This document shows positions 25,814-33,489 of a stretch of 64,000 nt of DNA, one piece after another. Each line of letters opens with the position of its first letter. Position 1 is the first letter of the stretch. Source of the DNA: Pedobacter helvus (GTDB lineage: Bacteria; Bacteroidota; Bacteroidia; Sphingobacteriales; Sphingobacteriaceae); the NCBI RefSeq assembly GCF_005925325.1, contig NZ_SRMP01000006.1:62001-126000 (forward strand), written 5' to 3'. The position numbers and the translations under genes are program-made. Below the pieces are notes generated by a model. It made no database searches and had not been told where the DNA came from. It was given only the letters and a program-made list of their open reading frames with translations.

Positions 25814-26677
25814 TTAATGGAAAGCCTGGCGTTTAACCACGCCACCTTTTAAATCAGCAATTTGTTGTTGTACTACAAACGCATTTGGGTCAATTTCGTT
25901 TATTTTATCTTGCAGTTTACTCAGTTCGAGCTTAGTTACTACCGTATAAATAATGTCGATATCTTTTTTCTGCAAGTAACCGCCTTCGCCTTTATAGATA
26001 GTTACGCCACGTTTCATGTCGTTGATGATGAATGCTTTGATGCTTTCTTTTTCTTCAGAAATGATGGTTACGCCGGTATATGCTTCCAATCGGTTTACAA
26101 TAAAATCGATGGTATTGGTGGCAGACAAATAGGTTAGGATAGCATATAGTGCAGTATCAATATTAATAAAGTAAGCCGCAAAAAGGAAAATCACGATGTT
26201 GAGCATGAAAATGATATTTCCTACCGTAAGTTGGCTATTTCTGCTGATGTACAGCGCTAAAACTTCAGTGCCATCAATCACACAGCCACCACGCATGGCT
26301 AAGCCAATTCCTCCACCTAAAAAGAAACCTCCAAAAAAAGCAACTAATACTTTCTCGTGAGTGATAGGTTGAAAAGGGATGAAAATCAGTCCTAGAGAAA
26401 GTGCAGTAATTGCGATAGCTGTTTTAAAAGCGAAAATACTGCCGATTTGTTTATATCCTAAAATAATAAAAGGAATATTGATGATGATAATGAGATAAGA
26501 TAGGTTCCAGCCAGTTAGTGTACTTACCAGCAAGGAAATACCCGTTACGCCACCATCGATAAAATGTTCGGGCATTAAGAAACTTTTTAACCCAAAACAT
26601 GCAGAAATTACGCCAAGGCACATAAAGAGAATTTCTCTGGCTGTGCGTAAGCCATCTGTTTGACTATGCTTTTTCAT
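25814..26677 (-). CDS. YitT family membrane protein
   Basis: 287 residues from the ATG at 26677. The YitT/DUF161 membrane domain (about 15-205, five to six helices; FLMPEHFIDGGVTGISLL and GGCVIDGTEVLALYISR are characteristic) is followed by a soluble DUF2179 domain (about 215-287, TIISEEKESIKAFIINDMKRGVTIYKGEGGY). Function unknown; a transport role is often proposed. The start overlaps the end of truB by 14 nt, implying coupled translation. An upstream TTG (26728) lies inside truB and would add a non-family N-terminus. Confidence 0.88.
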   Translation of the reverse strand: MKKHSQTDGLRTAREILFMCLGVISACFGLKSFLMPEHFIDGGVTGISLLVSTLTGWNLSYLIIIINIPFIILGYKQIGSIFAFKTAIAITALSLGLIFIPFQPITHEKVLVAFFGGFFLGGGIGLAMRGGCVIDGTEVLALYISRNSQLTVGNIIFMLNIVIFLFAAYFINIDTALYAILTYLSATNTIDFIVNRLEAYTGVTIISEEKESIKAFIINDMKRGVTIYKGEGGYLQKKDIDIIYTVVTKLELSKLQDKINEIDPNAFVVQQQIADLKGGVVKRQAFH

Positions 26678-27404
26678 TGATTTCGGTATTTGCTTTTGCT
26701 TCTTCTCTTTTATTACGAAGATAAGCAATCAAATCTGGTAGCTCATAGGCATTGCTTAATAAAAAGTTACCGCTGCGGGTGCGGGTTAACTTTGACATAT
26801 AAGCTCCATTGTTCAATGCTTTTCCAAAATCAGAAACTAGCGAACGAATATAAGTGCCTTTACTACAAACTATTCTGAAATCAACCTCTGGCAAGGCAAT
26901 CTTGGTAATTTCGAACTCATTAACGGTTACGAAACGCTTCTTCAGTTCTACTTCCTCTCCCAAACGAGCTTTCACGTACAAGCGTTCGCCATTAACTTTT
27001 ACTGCAGAATGCGCTGGCGGATATTGAGAAATATCTCCTTTAAACTGTTCGGAAGCTGCGTAAATTTGTTCTTCGGTAATTTGAGAAATATCAAAAGTAG
27101 CATCTACTTCGGTTTCCATATCGTAAGATGGAGTAGTTGCGCCTAATACTAAAGTTCCGATATATTCTTTTTCTTCTGCTTGAAAAGTGTCGATTTGCTT
27201 GGTGAGTTTCCCGGTACAGATAATCAGTAAGCCAGTTGCCAAAGGATCTAAAGTTCCGGCATGACCAACTTTTAACTTCTGTGGTTTTAATGAGTTGCGG
27301 ATTTTTCCAACAACGTCAAAAGAAGTCCATTGATAAGGTTTATTGATGAGCAGGAGTTCGCCTTCTGCAAAATTAAAGTCAGGGAATGTGATGTTTTCTT
27401 GCAA
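26664..27404 (-). CDS. truB: tRNA pseudouridine synthase B
   Basis: Makes pseudouridine 55 in the T loop of tRNA. 246 residues. GHAGTLDPLATGLLIICTG carries the catalytic Asp (D53), preceded by NKPYQWTSFDVVGKIRN; YPPAHSAVKVNGERLYVKAR and SKGTYIRSLVSDFG are conserved. The start is TTG (27402-27404), with no ATG or GTG near the family N-terminus. It is 29 nt downstream of uppP in the ftsX operon. The C-terminal PUA-like region is short, as in other Bacteroidota. Confidence 0.95.
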   Translation of the reverse strand: MQENITFPDFNFAEGELLLINKPYQWTSFDVVGKIRNSLKPQKLKVGHAGTLDPLATGLLIICTGKLTKQIDTFQAEEKEYIGTLVLGATTPSYDMETEVDATFDISQITEEQIYAASEQFKGDISQYPPAHSAVKVNGERLYVKARLGEEVELKKRFVTVNEFEITKIALPEVDFRIVCSKGTYIRSLVSDFGKALNNGAYMSKLTRTRSGNFLLSNAYELPDLIAYLRNKREEAKANTEINEKA

Positions 27405-27433
27405 AGTATTTATTTAGGCCGCAAATTTACGGA

Positions 27434-28228
27434 TTAAATGATGGATAGTTCGTGTCCCGAAAGTAATAAAGCTAAGATAATTAAGCCTACAACAATACGA
27501 TACCAACCAAAAGCTTTGAAACCGTGTTTAGTTAATATGTTGATGAATGTTTTAATTGCGATAATGGCTACAATAAAACCAACAATGTTACCAATAATTA
27601 AAAGGTTGATTTCTTGATTTGAAAACGCATGACCTTCTTTCAGGAATTTATATAATTTCACCGCAGAAGCACCCAACATCATCGGAATAGCCAAAAAGAA
27701 AGAGAATTCAGCAGCTGCCTTACGAGTAAGATTTTGCGTCATTCCACCAACAATAGTACTTGCTGAGCGAGAGGTGCCTGGAATTAGTGCCAAACATTGA
27801 TAAAGTCCGATAATAAAAGATTGTTTGTAGCTAATCTCGTCGGAGTTTTCGATGCTCGGTTTATTAAACCATTTATCAACAAAAAGAAGTATAACTCCTC
27901 CAACAACTAGCATAATGGCAACCATTAGAGGGCTTTCTAATAACGAGTCAATAAAATCGTTAAGTAAAAGGCCTAAAATCGAAGCGGGTATAGCCGCTAC
28001 AACAAGTTTGTAGTAGAAATTTAACGATTTAAAAAAACGTTTAAAGTACAATACCAACACAGATAGGATGGTGCCGAGTTGGATGACGATGGTAAATAAT
28101 TTGACAAAAGGAGTAGGCTCCATGTTCATCAACGCTGTGCCTATAATCATGTGGCCAGTAGAAGAAACGGGCAAAAACTCAGTTAATCCTTCAATAATAG
28201 CAAGGATGATTGCTTGTAGATAGTTCAT
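27434..28228 (-). CDS. uppP: Undecaprenyl-diphosphatase
   Basis: Recycles the undecaprenyl-diphosphate carrier used for peptidoglycan and other wall polymers. 264 residues, seven or eight helices, inner membrane. The active-site motifs [16 protein letters not shown] (N-terminal) and [14 protein letters not shown] (about 155-168) are intact, so it should be active. It lies between the toxin-antitoxin pair and truB in the operon, 17 nt after the toxin stop. BacA is the older name; bacitracin resistance can follow high expression. Confidence 0.96.
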   Translation of the reverse strand: MNYLQAIILAIIEGLTEFLPVSSTGHMIIGTALMNMEPTPFVKLFTIVIQLGTILSVLVLYFKRFFKSLNFYYKLVVAAIPASILGLLLNDFIDSLLESPLMVAIMLVVGGVILLFVDKWFNKPSIENSDEISYKQSFIIGLYQCLALIPGTSRSASTIVGGMTQNLTRKAAAEFSFFLAIPMMLGASAVKLYKFLKEGHAFSNQEINLLIIGNIVGFIVAIIAIKTFINILTKHGFKAFGWYRIVVGLIILALLLSGHELSII

Positions 28229-28245
28229 TTACTTAGTGGATTATT

Positions 28246-28632
28246 TTAATCCCATTCATATTTAATTTTATAGCTTTCCATTTTTCTATCTTTCGATAAC
28301 AATGTTAGCTTCTCTGAAATAGTTTGAGCTATGATTACCCTATCAAACGGGTCGTTATGATGTAATTCTAGGGTTAATAATTGCAATAGGTGATTTTCGT
28401 TAATCTCGATTATTTCGATCTGATTTCTTTCTGTAAACCTAAATAGTTCACTAAATTCAATATCTAAATTTAATTTACCAATCTGTAGTTTTATTGCAAT
28501 CTCCCAAAAAGACGCTATGCTAACGTAGCAAGGCTCTTCAATGTTTTTTATTCGAGAAACTACATTTTTAGGTAACCGTTCATCTCCAGCAATGAACCAC
28601 AGAAAAGTATGCGTGTCTAGGAAATAAGGCAT
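28246..28632 (-). CDS. PIN-domain toxin, VapC family
   Basis: 128-residue ribonuclease toxin. Acidic active-site residues are visible in YFLDTHTFLWF (Asp6), SIASFWEIAIK (Glu), HHNDPFDRVIIAQ (Asp) and LLSKDRKM. Such PIN proteins cut RNA and are neutralised by a partner bound at the active site. The ATG overlaps the antitoxin stop by one base (TAATG), the typical toxin-antitoxin arrangement. The pair sits inside the ftsX-ribF operon and reads in the same direction. Confidence 0.9.
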   Translation of the reverse strand: MPYFLDTHTFLWFIAGDERLPKNVVSRIKNIEEPCYVSIASFWEIAIKLQIGKLNLDIEFSELFRFTERNQIEIIEINENHLLQLLTLELHHNDPFDRVIIAQTISEKLTLLSKDRKMESYKIKYEWD

Positions 28633-28835
28633 TATTGATAATCAGTAAACAAATCTAAAGGCTCGTCAAAATCATCTGATAATTGGATTTTGCCTTTAGC
28701 AATACCAAATTCACGTGACTTTAGTTTTGTTTTCTTTGCTGATTTAGATTTTAAAAAAGCTACAAAATCAGCGACTTCCTGCCTTAAATTAGCAGGTAAA
28801 GAATTAATTTCTATTTGCAGTTTTGTAGTAGTCAT
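28632..28835 (-). CDS. DUF2281 antitoxin, VapB-like
   Basis: 67 residues. KLQIEINSLPANLRQEVADFVAFLKSKS matches DUF2281, a short helical family repeatedly found before PIN toxins. The C-terminal part, acidic and Pro/Asp-rich, would be the segment that enters the toxin active site. No DNA-binding domain can be clearly made out, so autoregulation is uncertain. It begins 21 nt after the DUF3098 stop. Confidence 0.85.
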   Translation of the reverse strand: MTTTKLQIEINSLPANLRQEVADFVAFLKSKSAKKTKLKSREFGIAKGKIQLSDDFDEPLDLFTDYQ

Positions 28836-28856
28836 AAATAAAGATAACGAAATTTA

Positions 28857-29084
28857 TTATTTCTTTAAAACGGCGTAAACACCAAATCCAAATCCAAAAA
28901 GCACAATCATTGGAGCAATTAATGTTCTTCTGGTATCGTAGATATCACCATCTGCGCCCATCATCAACAAAAAACCTACAATAACAATTACCATGCTGAT
29001 GATTAATAATTGATAGTTTTTCTTGGTAAATACCAATTCTTCTTTTGGTTTCTGCGTTGCAGAAGATGTTTTTTTATCTGACAT
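28857..29084 (-). CDS. DUF3098 membrane protein
   Basis: 75 residues with a charged N-terminus (about 1-22), two hydrophobic helices (about 28-44 and 55-72) and a loop containing MGADGDIYDTRRT, the family hallmark. Function unknown. It commonly follows ftsX in Bacteroidota, from my knowledge of these genomes, and here its ATG overlaps the ftsX stop by one base, so it is likely linked to FtsX work at the septum. Normal length. Confidence 0.9.
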   Translation of the reverse strand: MSDKKTSSATQKPKEELVFTKKNYQLLIISMVIVIVGFLLMMGADGDIYDTRRTLIAPMIVLFGFGFGVYAVLKK

Positions 29085-29962
29085 TATCTATAAAGATCGT
29101 AAATTTTTAAACGTAAATATTTGCTTACCGCAAACCAAGTGCTAATTGCGGTAATAAAAATACCAATAGCTACCATGCTAATGAATACCAAGCCAAATTC
29201 GCTAAAGTTTCTTAAGATGATAATTTCTGGCAATTCTTGTTGAGCGTAATATAATAATCCTAAAAGGATGATGATCGCAATGAATGAAGCAATGATGCCA
29301 TGTAAAGCAGCAACCAAAATAAATGGCTGACGAATGAAATTTTTAGTAGCACCTACCAACTGCATGCTCTTAATTAAAAAACGTTGAGAGAAAATTGCTA
29401 AACGGATTGTGTTGTTAATTAATGCAATAGCGATTACCAAAAGAATGGCAGCAAAGCCCAATACAATTAAACTAATGGTGTTGATGTTTTTGTTCACCAT
29501 GTCAATTAATGAGCTTTGGTAAACTACTTCTTTTACAATTGGATCTTTTTCGATGCTTTTTCTTAACGCATCAATGTTTTGGTTGTTAGCATAATCGGCT
29601 TTCAAATAAACATCAATGGTAGATAGCAGTGGGTTGTAGCCAAGGAAATTCACGAAATCTTCACCTAAATCTTTGGTTAGGTTATGTTGCGCAACTTCTT
29701 TGTTTACGTATTGCGTTTGTTTAACGGCAATATTGTTATCCAAACTCTTTTTAAAAGCAAGTACTTCAGTTTCTTTAGCACCTTCGTCTACTATGATGTT
29801 AAGAACAATGTTTTCTTTCACATAATTAGATAAGTTTTTAGCGTGTACCAAAATTAAACCCAACATTCCCAACATTAACAATACCAATGCAATGCTGAAA
29901 ATGGTAGAAATATATACTGTTTTGGTCTTTTTTGCCGCCTGACTTACTTCGAATTCTTCCAT
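29084..29962 (-). CDS. ftsX: Cell division protein FtsX
   Basis: Permease-like partner of FtsE that links septal wall hydrolases to the division machine. 292 residues. One helix near the N-terminus (about 20-40), a large periplasmic loop (about 45-165), then three helices (from about 168) typical of FtsX. The Arg/Phe-rich loop IFSQRFLIKSMQLVGATKNFIRQPF is conserved. No ftsE lies in the window. It heads the operon ftsX-DUF3098-antitoxin-toxin-uppP-truB-yitT-ribF; a box reading TATTTTCG, one base off TAnnTTTG, lies just upstream. Confidence 0.95.
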   Translation of the reverse strand: MEEFEVSQAAKKTKTVYISTIFSIALVLLMLGMLGLILVHAKNLSNYVKENIVLNIIVDEGAKETEVLAFKKSLDNNIAVKQTQYVNKEVAQHNLTKDLGEDFVNFLGYNPLLSTIDVYLKADYANNQNIDALRKSIEKDPIVKEVVYQSSLIDMVNKNINTISLIVLGFAAILLVIAIALINNTIRLAIFSQRFLIKSMQLVGATKNFIRQPFILVAALHGIIASFIAIIILLGLLYYAQQELPEIIILRNFSEFGLVFISMVAIGIFITAISTWFAVSKYLRLKIYDLYR

Positions 29963-30199
29963 ACGTACTTAATTGTTTCTGCGAAAATAAGTAAATGTAA
30001 CCTAAAACTTAAATTATAAGCCTATTGTTTTGCATCACTTTTAAAGTTAGTACTTTTTAAAGTTGGAGAAATGTTGGTTAAGATGTGTGAAGTTTAACAT
30101 TCTTTAACGCTAATAGTTCGTAAGCAGATAGTCGGGAAGTCCGAAAGTGTAGTTGCGTTGCTAATTGTATCCTTGATGTTTTGGTTCTTGATTATTTTT

Positions 30200-30242
30200 C
30201 ATCCCGCAGATTGCGACGATGTTCACGCAGGTTTAAAGAGGA
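30200..30242. repeat. CGCAGATT word-repeat element, copy 2
   Basis: CCCGCAGATTGCGACGATG, then TTCACGCAGG and TTTAAAGAGG. The reverse complement of 19531-19576 has these blocks in the same order. Confidence 0.6.
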
Positions 30243-30341
30243 ATTTGCAAGCGATAATATTGTCTTTTTGATTATTGGTGCTTGTATATTGGTTATTACT
30301 TAACATTATCACATCATCACATCAAAAACCGTAAATTTCCT

Positions 30342-30349
30342 TACCTTTG
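30342..30349 (+). promoter_or_regulatory. -7 box of leuS
   Basis: TACCTTTG matches TAnnTTTG, 25 nt before the ATG at 30375. Confidence 0.6.
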
Positions 30350-30374
30350 CACGTTATTTAGAAACAGCATATCA

Positions 30375-33155
30375 ATGGATTATCAATTTAGAGAGATAGA
30401 GCAAAAGTGGCAGAAATACTGGGCAGAAAACCAATCGTTTAAAGCCGAAGCCAATTCAGACAAGCCGAAATACTATGTTTTGGACATGTTCCCTTATCCT
30501 TCGGGAGCAGGTTTGCACGTTGGTCATCCACTGGGCTATATCGCTTCAGATATTTTTTCGAGATATAAACGTTTAAAAGGTTTCAATGTATTGCATCCAA
30601 TGGGTTACGACTCGTTTGGTTTGCCTGCTGAGCAATATGCTATTCAAACTGGCCAACATCCGGCAGTTACAACCGAAACCAATATCAATACTTACCGTCG
30701 TCAGTTAGACCAAATCGGTTTTTCTTTCGATTGGAGCCGTGAAGTTCGCACCAGCGACCCAGCTTACTACAAATGGACGCAGTGGATTTTCATGCAGTTG
30801 TTCAATTCTTGGTACAATTTAGAAACTGATAAAGCAGAGCCGATATCAACCCTAATTCATAAATTTAATGAAGCCGGCAGCGCCGATGTAAAAGCTGCTT
30901 GCGATGAAGATACAAGAAGTTTCCTGCCTACAGATTGGGCTAATTTCAACGAAGAAGAAAAGCAAGTTGAGCTATTAAAATATCGCTTAACTTATTTAAA
31001 GGAAAGCACGGTAAACTGGTGCCCAGCTTTGGGTACAGTATTAGCCAACGATGAGGTGAAAGATGGTTTCTCTGAGCGTGGTGGTTTCCCAGTAGAGCAA
31101 AAGAAAATGATGCAATGGAGTATGAGAATTACTGCTTATGCCGACAGACTTTTGCAAGGTTTGGACACCATTGATTGGCCAGAGCCGATGAAAGAAATGC
31201 AACGCAACTGGATTGGCAAGAGCGTTGGTGCTTCTGTGAAGTTCAAAGTTGAAGGCAGCGATAAACAAATCGAGGTTTTTACCACACGTGTGGATACAAT
31301 TTTCGGTGTTTCTTATTTGGTATTAGCGCCAGAGCACGAATGGGTGGCAGAATTAACTACTCCTGAGCAAAAAGCTGATATCGAAAACTACATCTTACAA
31401 ACCAAAAAGAAATCGGAATTAGACCGCATGGCGGATGCTAAAACGGTTTCTGGCGCTTTCACGGGCACGTACGTGATTAACCCTGTAAGTGGCGAGCGAG
31501 TACAATTGTGGATTGCAGATTACGTATTGGCAGGTTACGGTACAGGTGCGGTAATGGGTGTGCCAAGTGGCGACCAACGCGATTGGTTGTTTGCGACGCA
31601 CTTCAATTTGCCAATCATCCAAATTTTGGATGCGCAAAAAGACATCGACCAACAAGCTGACCCAACTAAAGAAGGTAAATACATTAACTCTGGTTTCATC
31701 AACGGAATGGAATACAAAGAAGCAGTTGCTTTCTTAAACCAATGGTTAGAAGACCAGGGCGTAGGAAAAGCAAAAGTGAATTTCCGTCAACGTGATGCTA
31801 TTTTTGGTCGCCAACGTTATTGGGGCGAGCCAATTCCGGTATATTTTAAAGATGGTTTGCCTTACTTGTTGAAAGAGGAAGAATTACCATTGGTATTGCC
31901 AGAAATTGATAAATATTTACCAACTGAAACGGGAGAACCGCCACTTGGCAGAGCCGAAGGTTGGAAATACGAAGACCGTTACGAATACGAATTGTCTACC
32001 ATGCCAGGTTGGGCAGGAAGTAGCTGGTACTGGTACCGTTACATGGATGCGCAAAACGATAAAGCATTTGCATCAAAAGAAGCGGTAGAGTATTGGAAAG
32101 ATGTGGATTTGTACATCGGTGGTTCTGAGCATGCTACTGGTCACTTACTATACAGCCGTTTCTGGAACAAATTTTTGAAGGATTTAGGTTTTGTACAAGA
32201 AGAAGAACCGTTCAAAAAGTTGATTAACCAAGGGATGATACAAGGTAGAAGTAACTTTGTTTATCGTGTGGTTGATGAAGAAGGACGTGGTACTCACACC
32301 TTAGTATCTGCTGGCTTAAGAAAAGACTATAAAACTATCGCTCTGCATGTAGACGTAAATATTGTAGAGAATGATGTTTTAGATATTGAAAAATTTAAAG
32401 CTTGGAGAGATGAATTTGCAAATGCTGAGTTTATCTTGGAAAACGGTAAATACGTTTGCGGTGTGGAAGTGGAGAAGATGTCGAAATCTAAATTCAACGT
32501 GGTAAACCCAGATGTGTTAATTGCACAATACGGAGCAGATACTTTACGTATGTACGAAATGTTCTTAGGTCCGTTAGAGCAAAGTAAACCTTGGAACACC
32601 AACGGAATTGAAGGCGTATTTAAGTTCTTACGTAAATTCTGGCGTTTGTTCCATAATGAAGCTTGGGAATTTACCGTAAGCGATGCTGAACCGACTAAAG
32701 CAGAGTTGAAAGCATTACATAAAATCATTAAGAAAGTACAAGATGATGTAGAAAGGTTCTCTTTCAATACCTCAGTTTCTAGCTTCATGATTGCCGTAAA
32801 CGAACTAACAGACTTGAAATGTAACAAGCGAGCAATTCTACAAGATTTAGTAGTGGTATTGGCACCTTACGCACCGCACATCTGCGAAGAATTATGGTCG
32901 TTGTTGGGTAACAAAGATTTGTCTACAGCAACATATCCAACTTTCAATCCTAATCACTTGGTAGAAGATGAGTTCGCTTATCCAATTTCTATCAATGGTA
33001 AAATGAAGATGAACTTGAGTTTGAGCTTAGCTTTGGAAGCGAAAGAAGCGGAAGAAGCAGTTTTAGCTAACGAACAAGTTCAAGGATTTTTGAATGGTGC
33101 TGCACCTAAGAAAATCATCTTTGTAAAAGGAAAGATTGTGAATATTGTAGTTTAG
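30375..33155 (+). CDS. leuS: Leucyl-tRNA synthetase
   Basis: Charges tRNA-Leu. 926 residues, somewhat longer than the E. coli enzyme. The class I HIGH motif is HVGHPLGY, and the KMSKS loop is KMSKSKFN, both intact. [13 protein letters not shown] and the editing-domain threonine-rich stretch ([12 protein letters not shown]) are also present. Extra segments include one of about 90 residues just before KMSKS (after [12 protein letters not shown]). The start is the ATG at 30375, 25 nt after the -7 box. Confidence 0.97.
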   Translation: MDYQFREIEQKWQKYWAENQSFKAEANSDKPKYYVLDMFPYPSGAGLHVGHPLGYIASDIFSRYKRLKGFNVLHPMGYDSFGLPAEQYAIQTGQHPAVTTETNINTYRRQLDQIGFSFDWSREVRTSDPAYYKWTQWIFMQLFNSWYNLETDKAEPISTLIHKFNEAGSADVKAACDEDTRSFLPTDWANFNEEEKQVELLKYRLTYLKESTVNWCPALGTVLANDEVKDGFSERGGFPVEQKKMMQWSMRITAYADRLLQGLDTIDWPEPMKEMQRNWIGKSVGASVKFKVEGSDKQIEVFTTRVDTIFGVSYLVLAPEHEWVAELTTPEQKADIENYILQTKKKSELDRMADAKTVSGAFTGTYVINPVSGERVQLWIADYVLAGYGTGAVMGVPSGDQRDWLFATHFNLPIIQILDAQKDIDQQADPTKEGKYINSGFINGMEYKEAVAFLNQWLEDQGVGKAKVNFRQRDAIFGRQRYWGEPIPVYFKDGLPYLLKEEELPLVLPEIDKYLPTETGEPPLGRAEGWKYEDRYEYELSTMPGWAGSSWYWYRYMDAQNDKAFASKEAVEYWKDVDLYIGGSEHATGHLLYSRFWNKFLKDLGFVQEEEPFKKLINQGMIQGRSNFVYRVVDEEGRGTHTLVSAGLRKDYKTIALHVDVNIVENDVLDIEKFKAWRDEFANAEFILENGKYVCGVEVEKMSKSKFNVVNPDVLIAQYGADTLRMYEMFLGPLEQSKPWNTNGIEGVFKFLRKFWRLFHNEAWEFTVSDAEPTKAELKALHKIIKKVQDDVERFSFNTSVSSFMIAVNELTDLKCNKRAILQDLVVVLAPYAPHICEELWSLLGNKDLSTATYPTFNPNHLVEDEFAYPISINGKMKMNLSLSLALEAKEAEEAVLANEQVQGFLNGAAPKKIIFVKGKIVNIVV

Positions 33156-33216
33156 CCAATATGTCATTTCCATCCCTTTTTCGGGAGAGAAATCTTTGGA
33201 TCTGCTTTGAGTAAGT

Positions 33217-33304
33217 TCATTCTGCCCTGACCCTGAATTTATTTCAGGGTCAGGGTTGTATAAATAATGACATAAAAGATGCTGAAATAAATTCAGCATG
33301 ACGA
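33217..33304. repeat. Dispersed GTCAT...ATGAC palindromic element
   Basis: CCCTGAATTTATTTCAGGG and GCTGAAATAAATTCAGC are two adjacent palindromes, ending in CATGAC. The left edge here reads TTCATTCTG rather than GTCATTCTG. The same palindromes recur at 41180, 55672 and 62548. Confidence 0.75.
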
Positions 33305-33315
33305 AACTGTTTATG

Positions 33316-33357
33316 AAATCCCAAATGAGTTTAAAGCTTGTTTGGGATTTTTCTTTT
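33316..33357 (+). terminator. leuS terminator
   Basis: AAATCCCAAA (33316-33325) and TTTGGGATTT (33341-33350) pair perfectly, followed by a T-rich run. The A-rich left arm also allows action in the opposite direction. Confidence 0.8.
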
Positions 33358-33449
33358 TATCCCAAACCATTCACCGCCTAAAAAATGCAATTCACCGACA
33401 GTTCTATACTGGTTGTAAAAAATTGCTTTAACCGCCTTGTAACAAAATA

Positions 33450-33457
33450 TACCTTTG
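33450..33457 (+). promoter_or_regulatory. -7 box of the beta-barrel receptor gene
   Basis: TACCTTTG matches TAnnTTTG, 32 nt before the ATG at 33490. A TTG lies 24 nt upstream of it. Confidence 0.6.
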
Positions 33458-33489
33458 GTAGACTAATACGTACAAACAACAGAATTAAG

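Larger units (their letters stand above)
29963..30374. other. Gene-free region between the divergent ftsX and leuS genes
   Basis: Holds the ftsX promoter area, a CGCAGATT word-repeat (30200-30242), and the leuS -7 box (30342-30349). A frame running into leuS from 30282 is rejected as a shadow extension. Nothing else recognised. Confidence 0.6.
33156..33489. other. Gene-free region between leuS and the beta-barrel receptor gene
   Basis: Contains a GTCAT-type element (33217-33304), a terminator (33316-33357) and the receptor promoter box (33450-33457). No gene. Confidence 0.65.

Noticed and set aside
28632..29084. DUF3098 and antitoxin as a three-part toxin system
   Set aside because: DUF3098 is tied to ftsX by an overlapping start codon and is found with ftsX elsewhere; its gap to the antitoxin is 21 nt.
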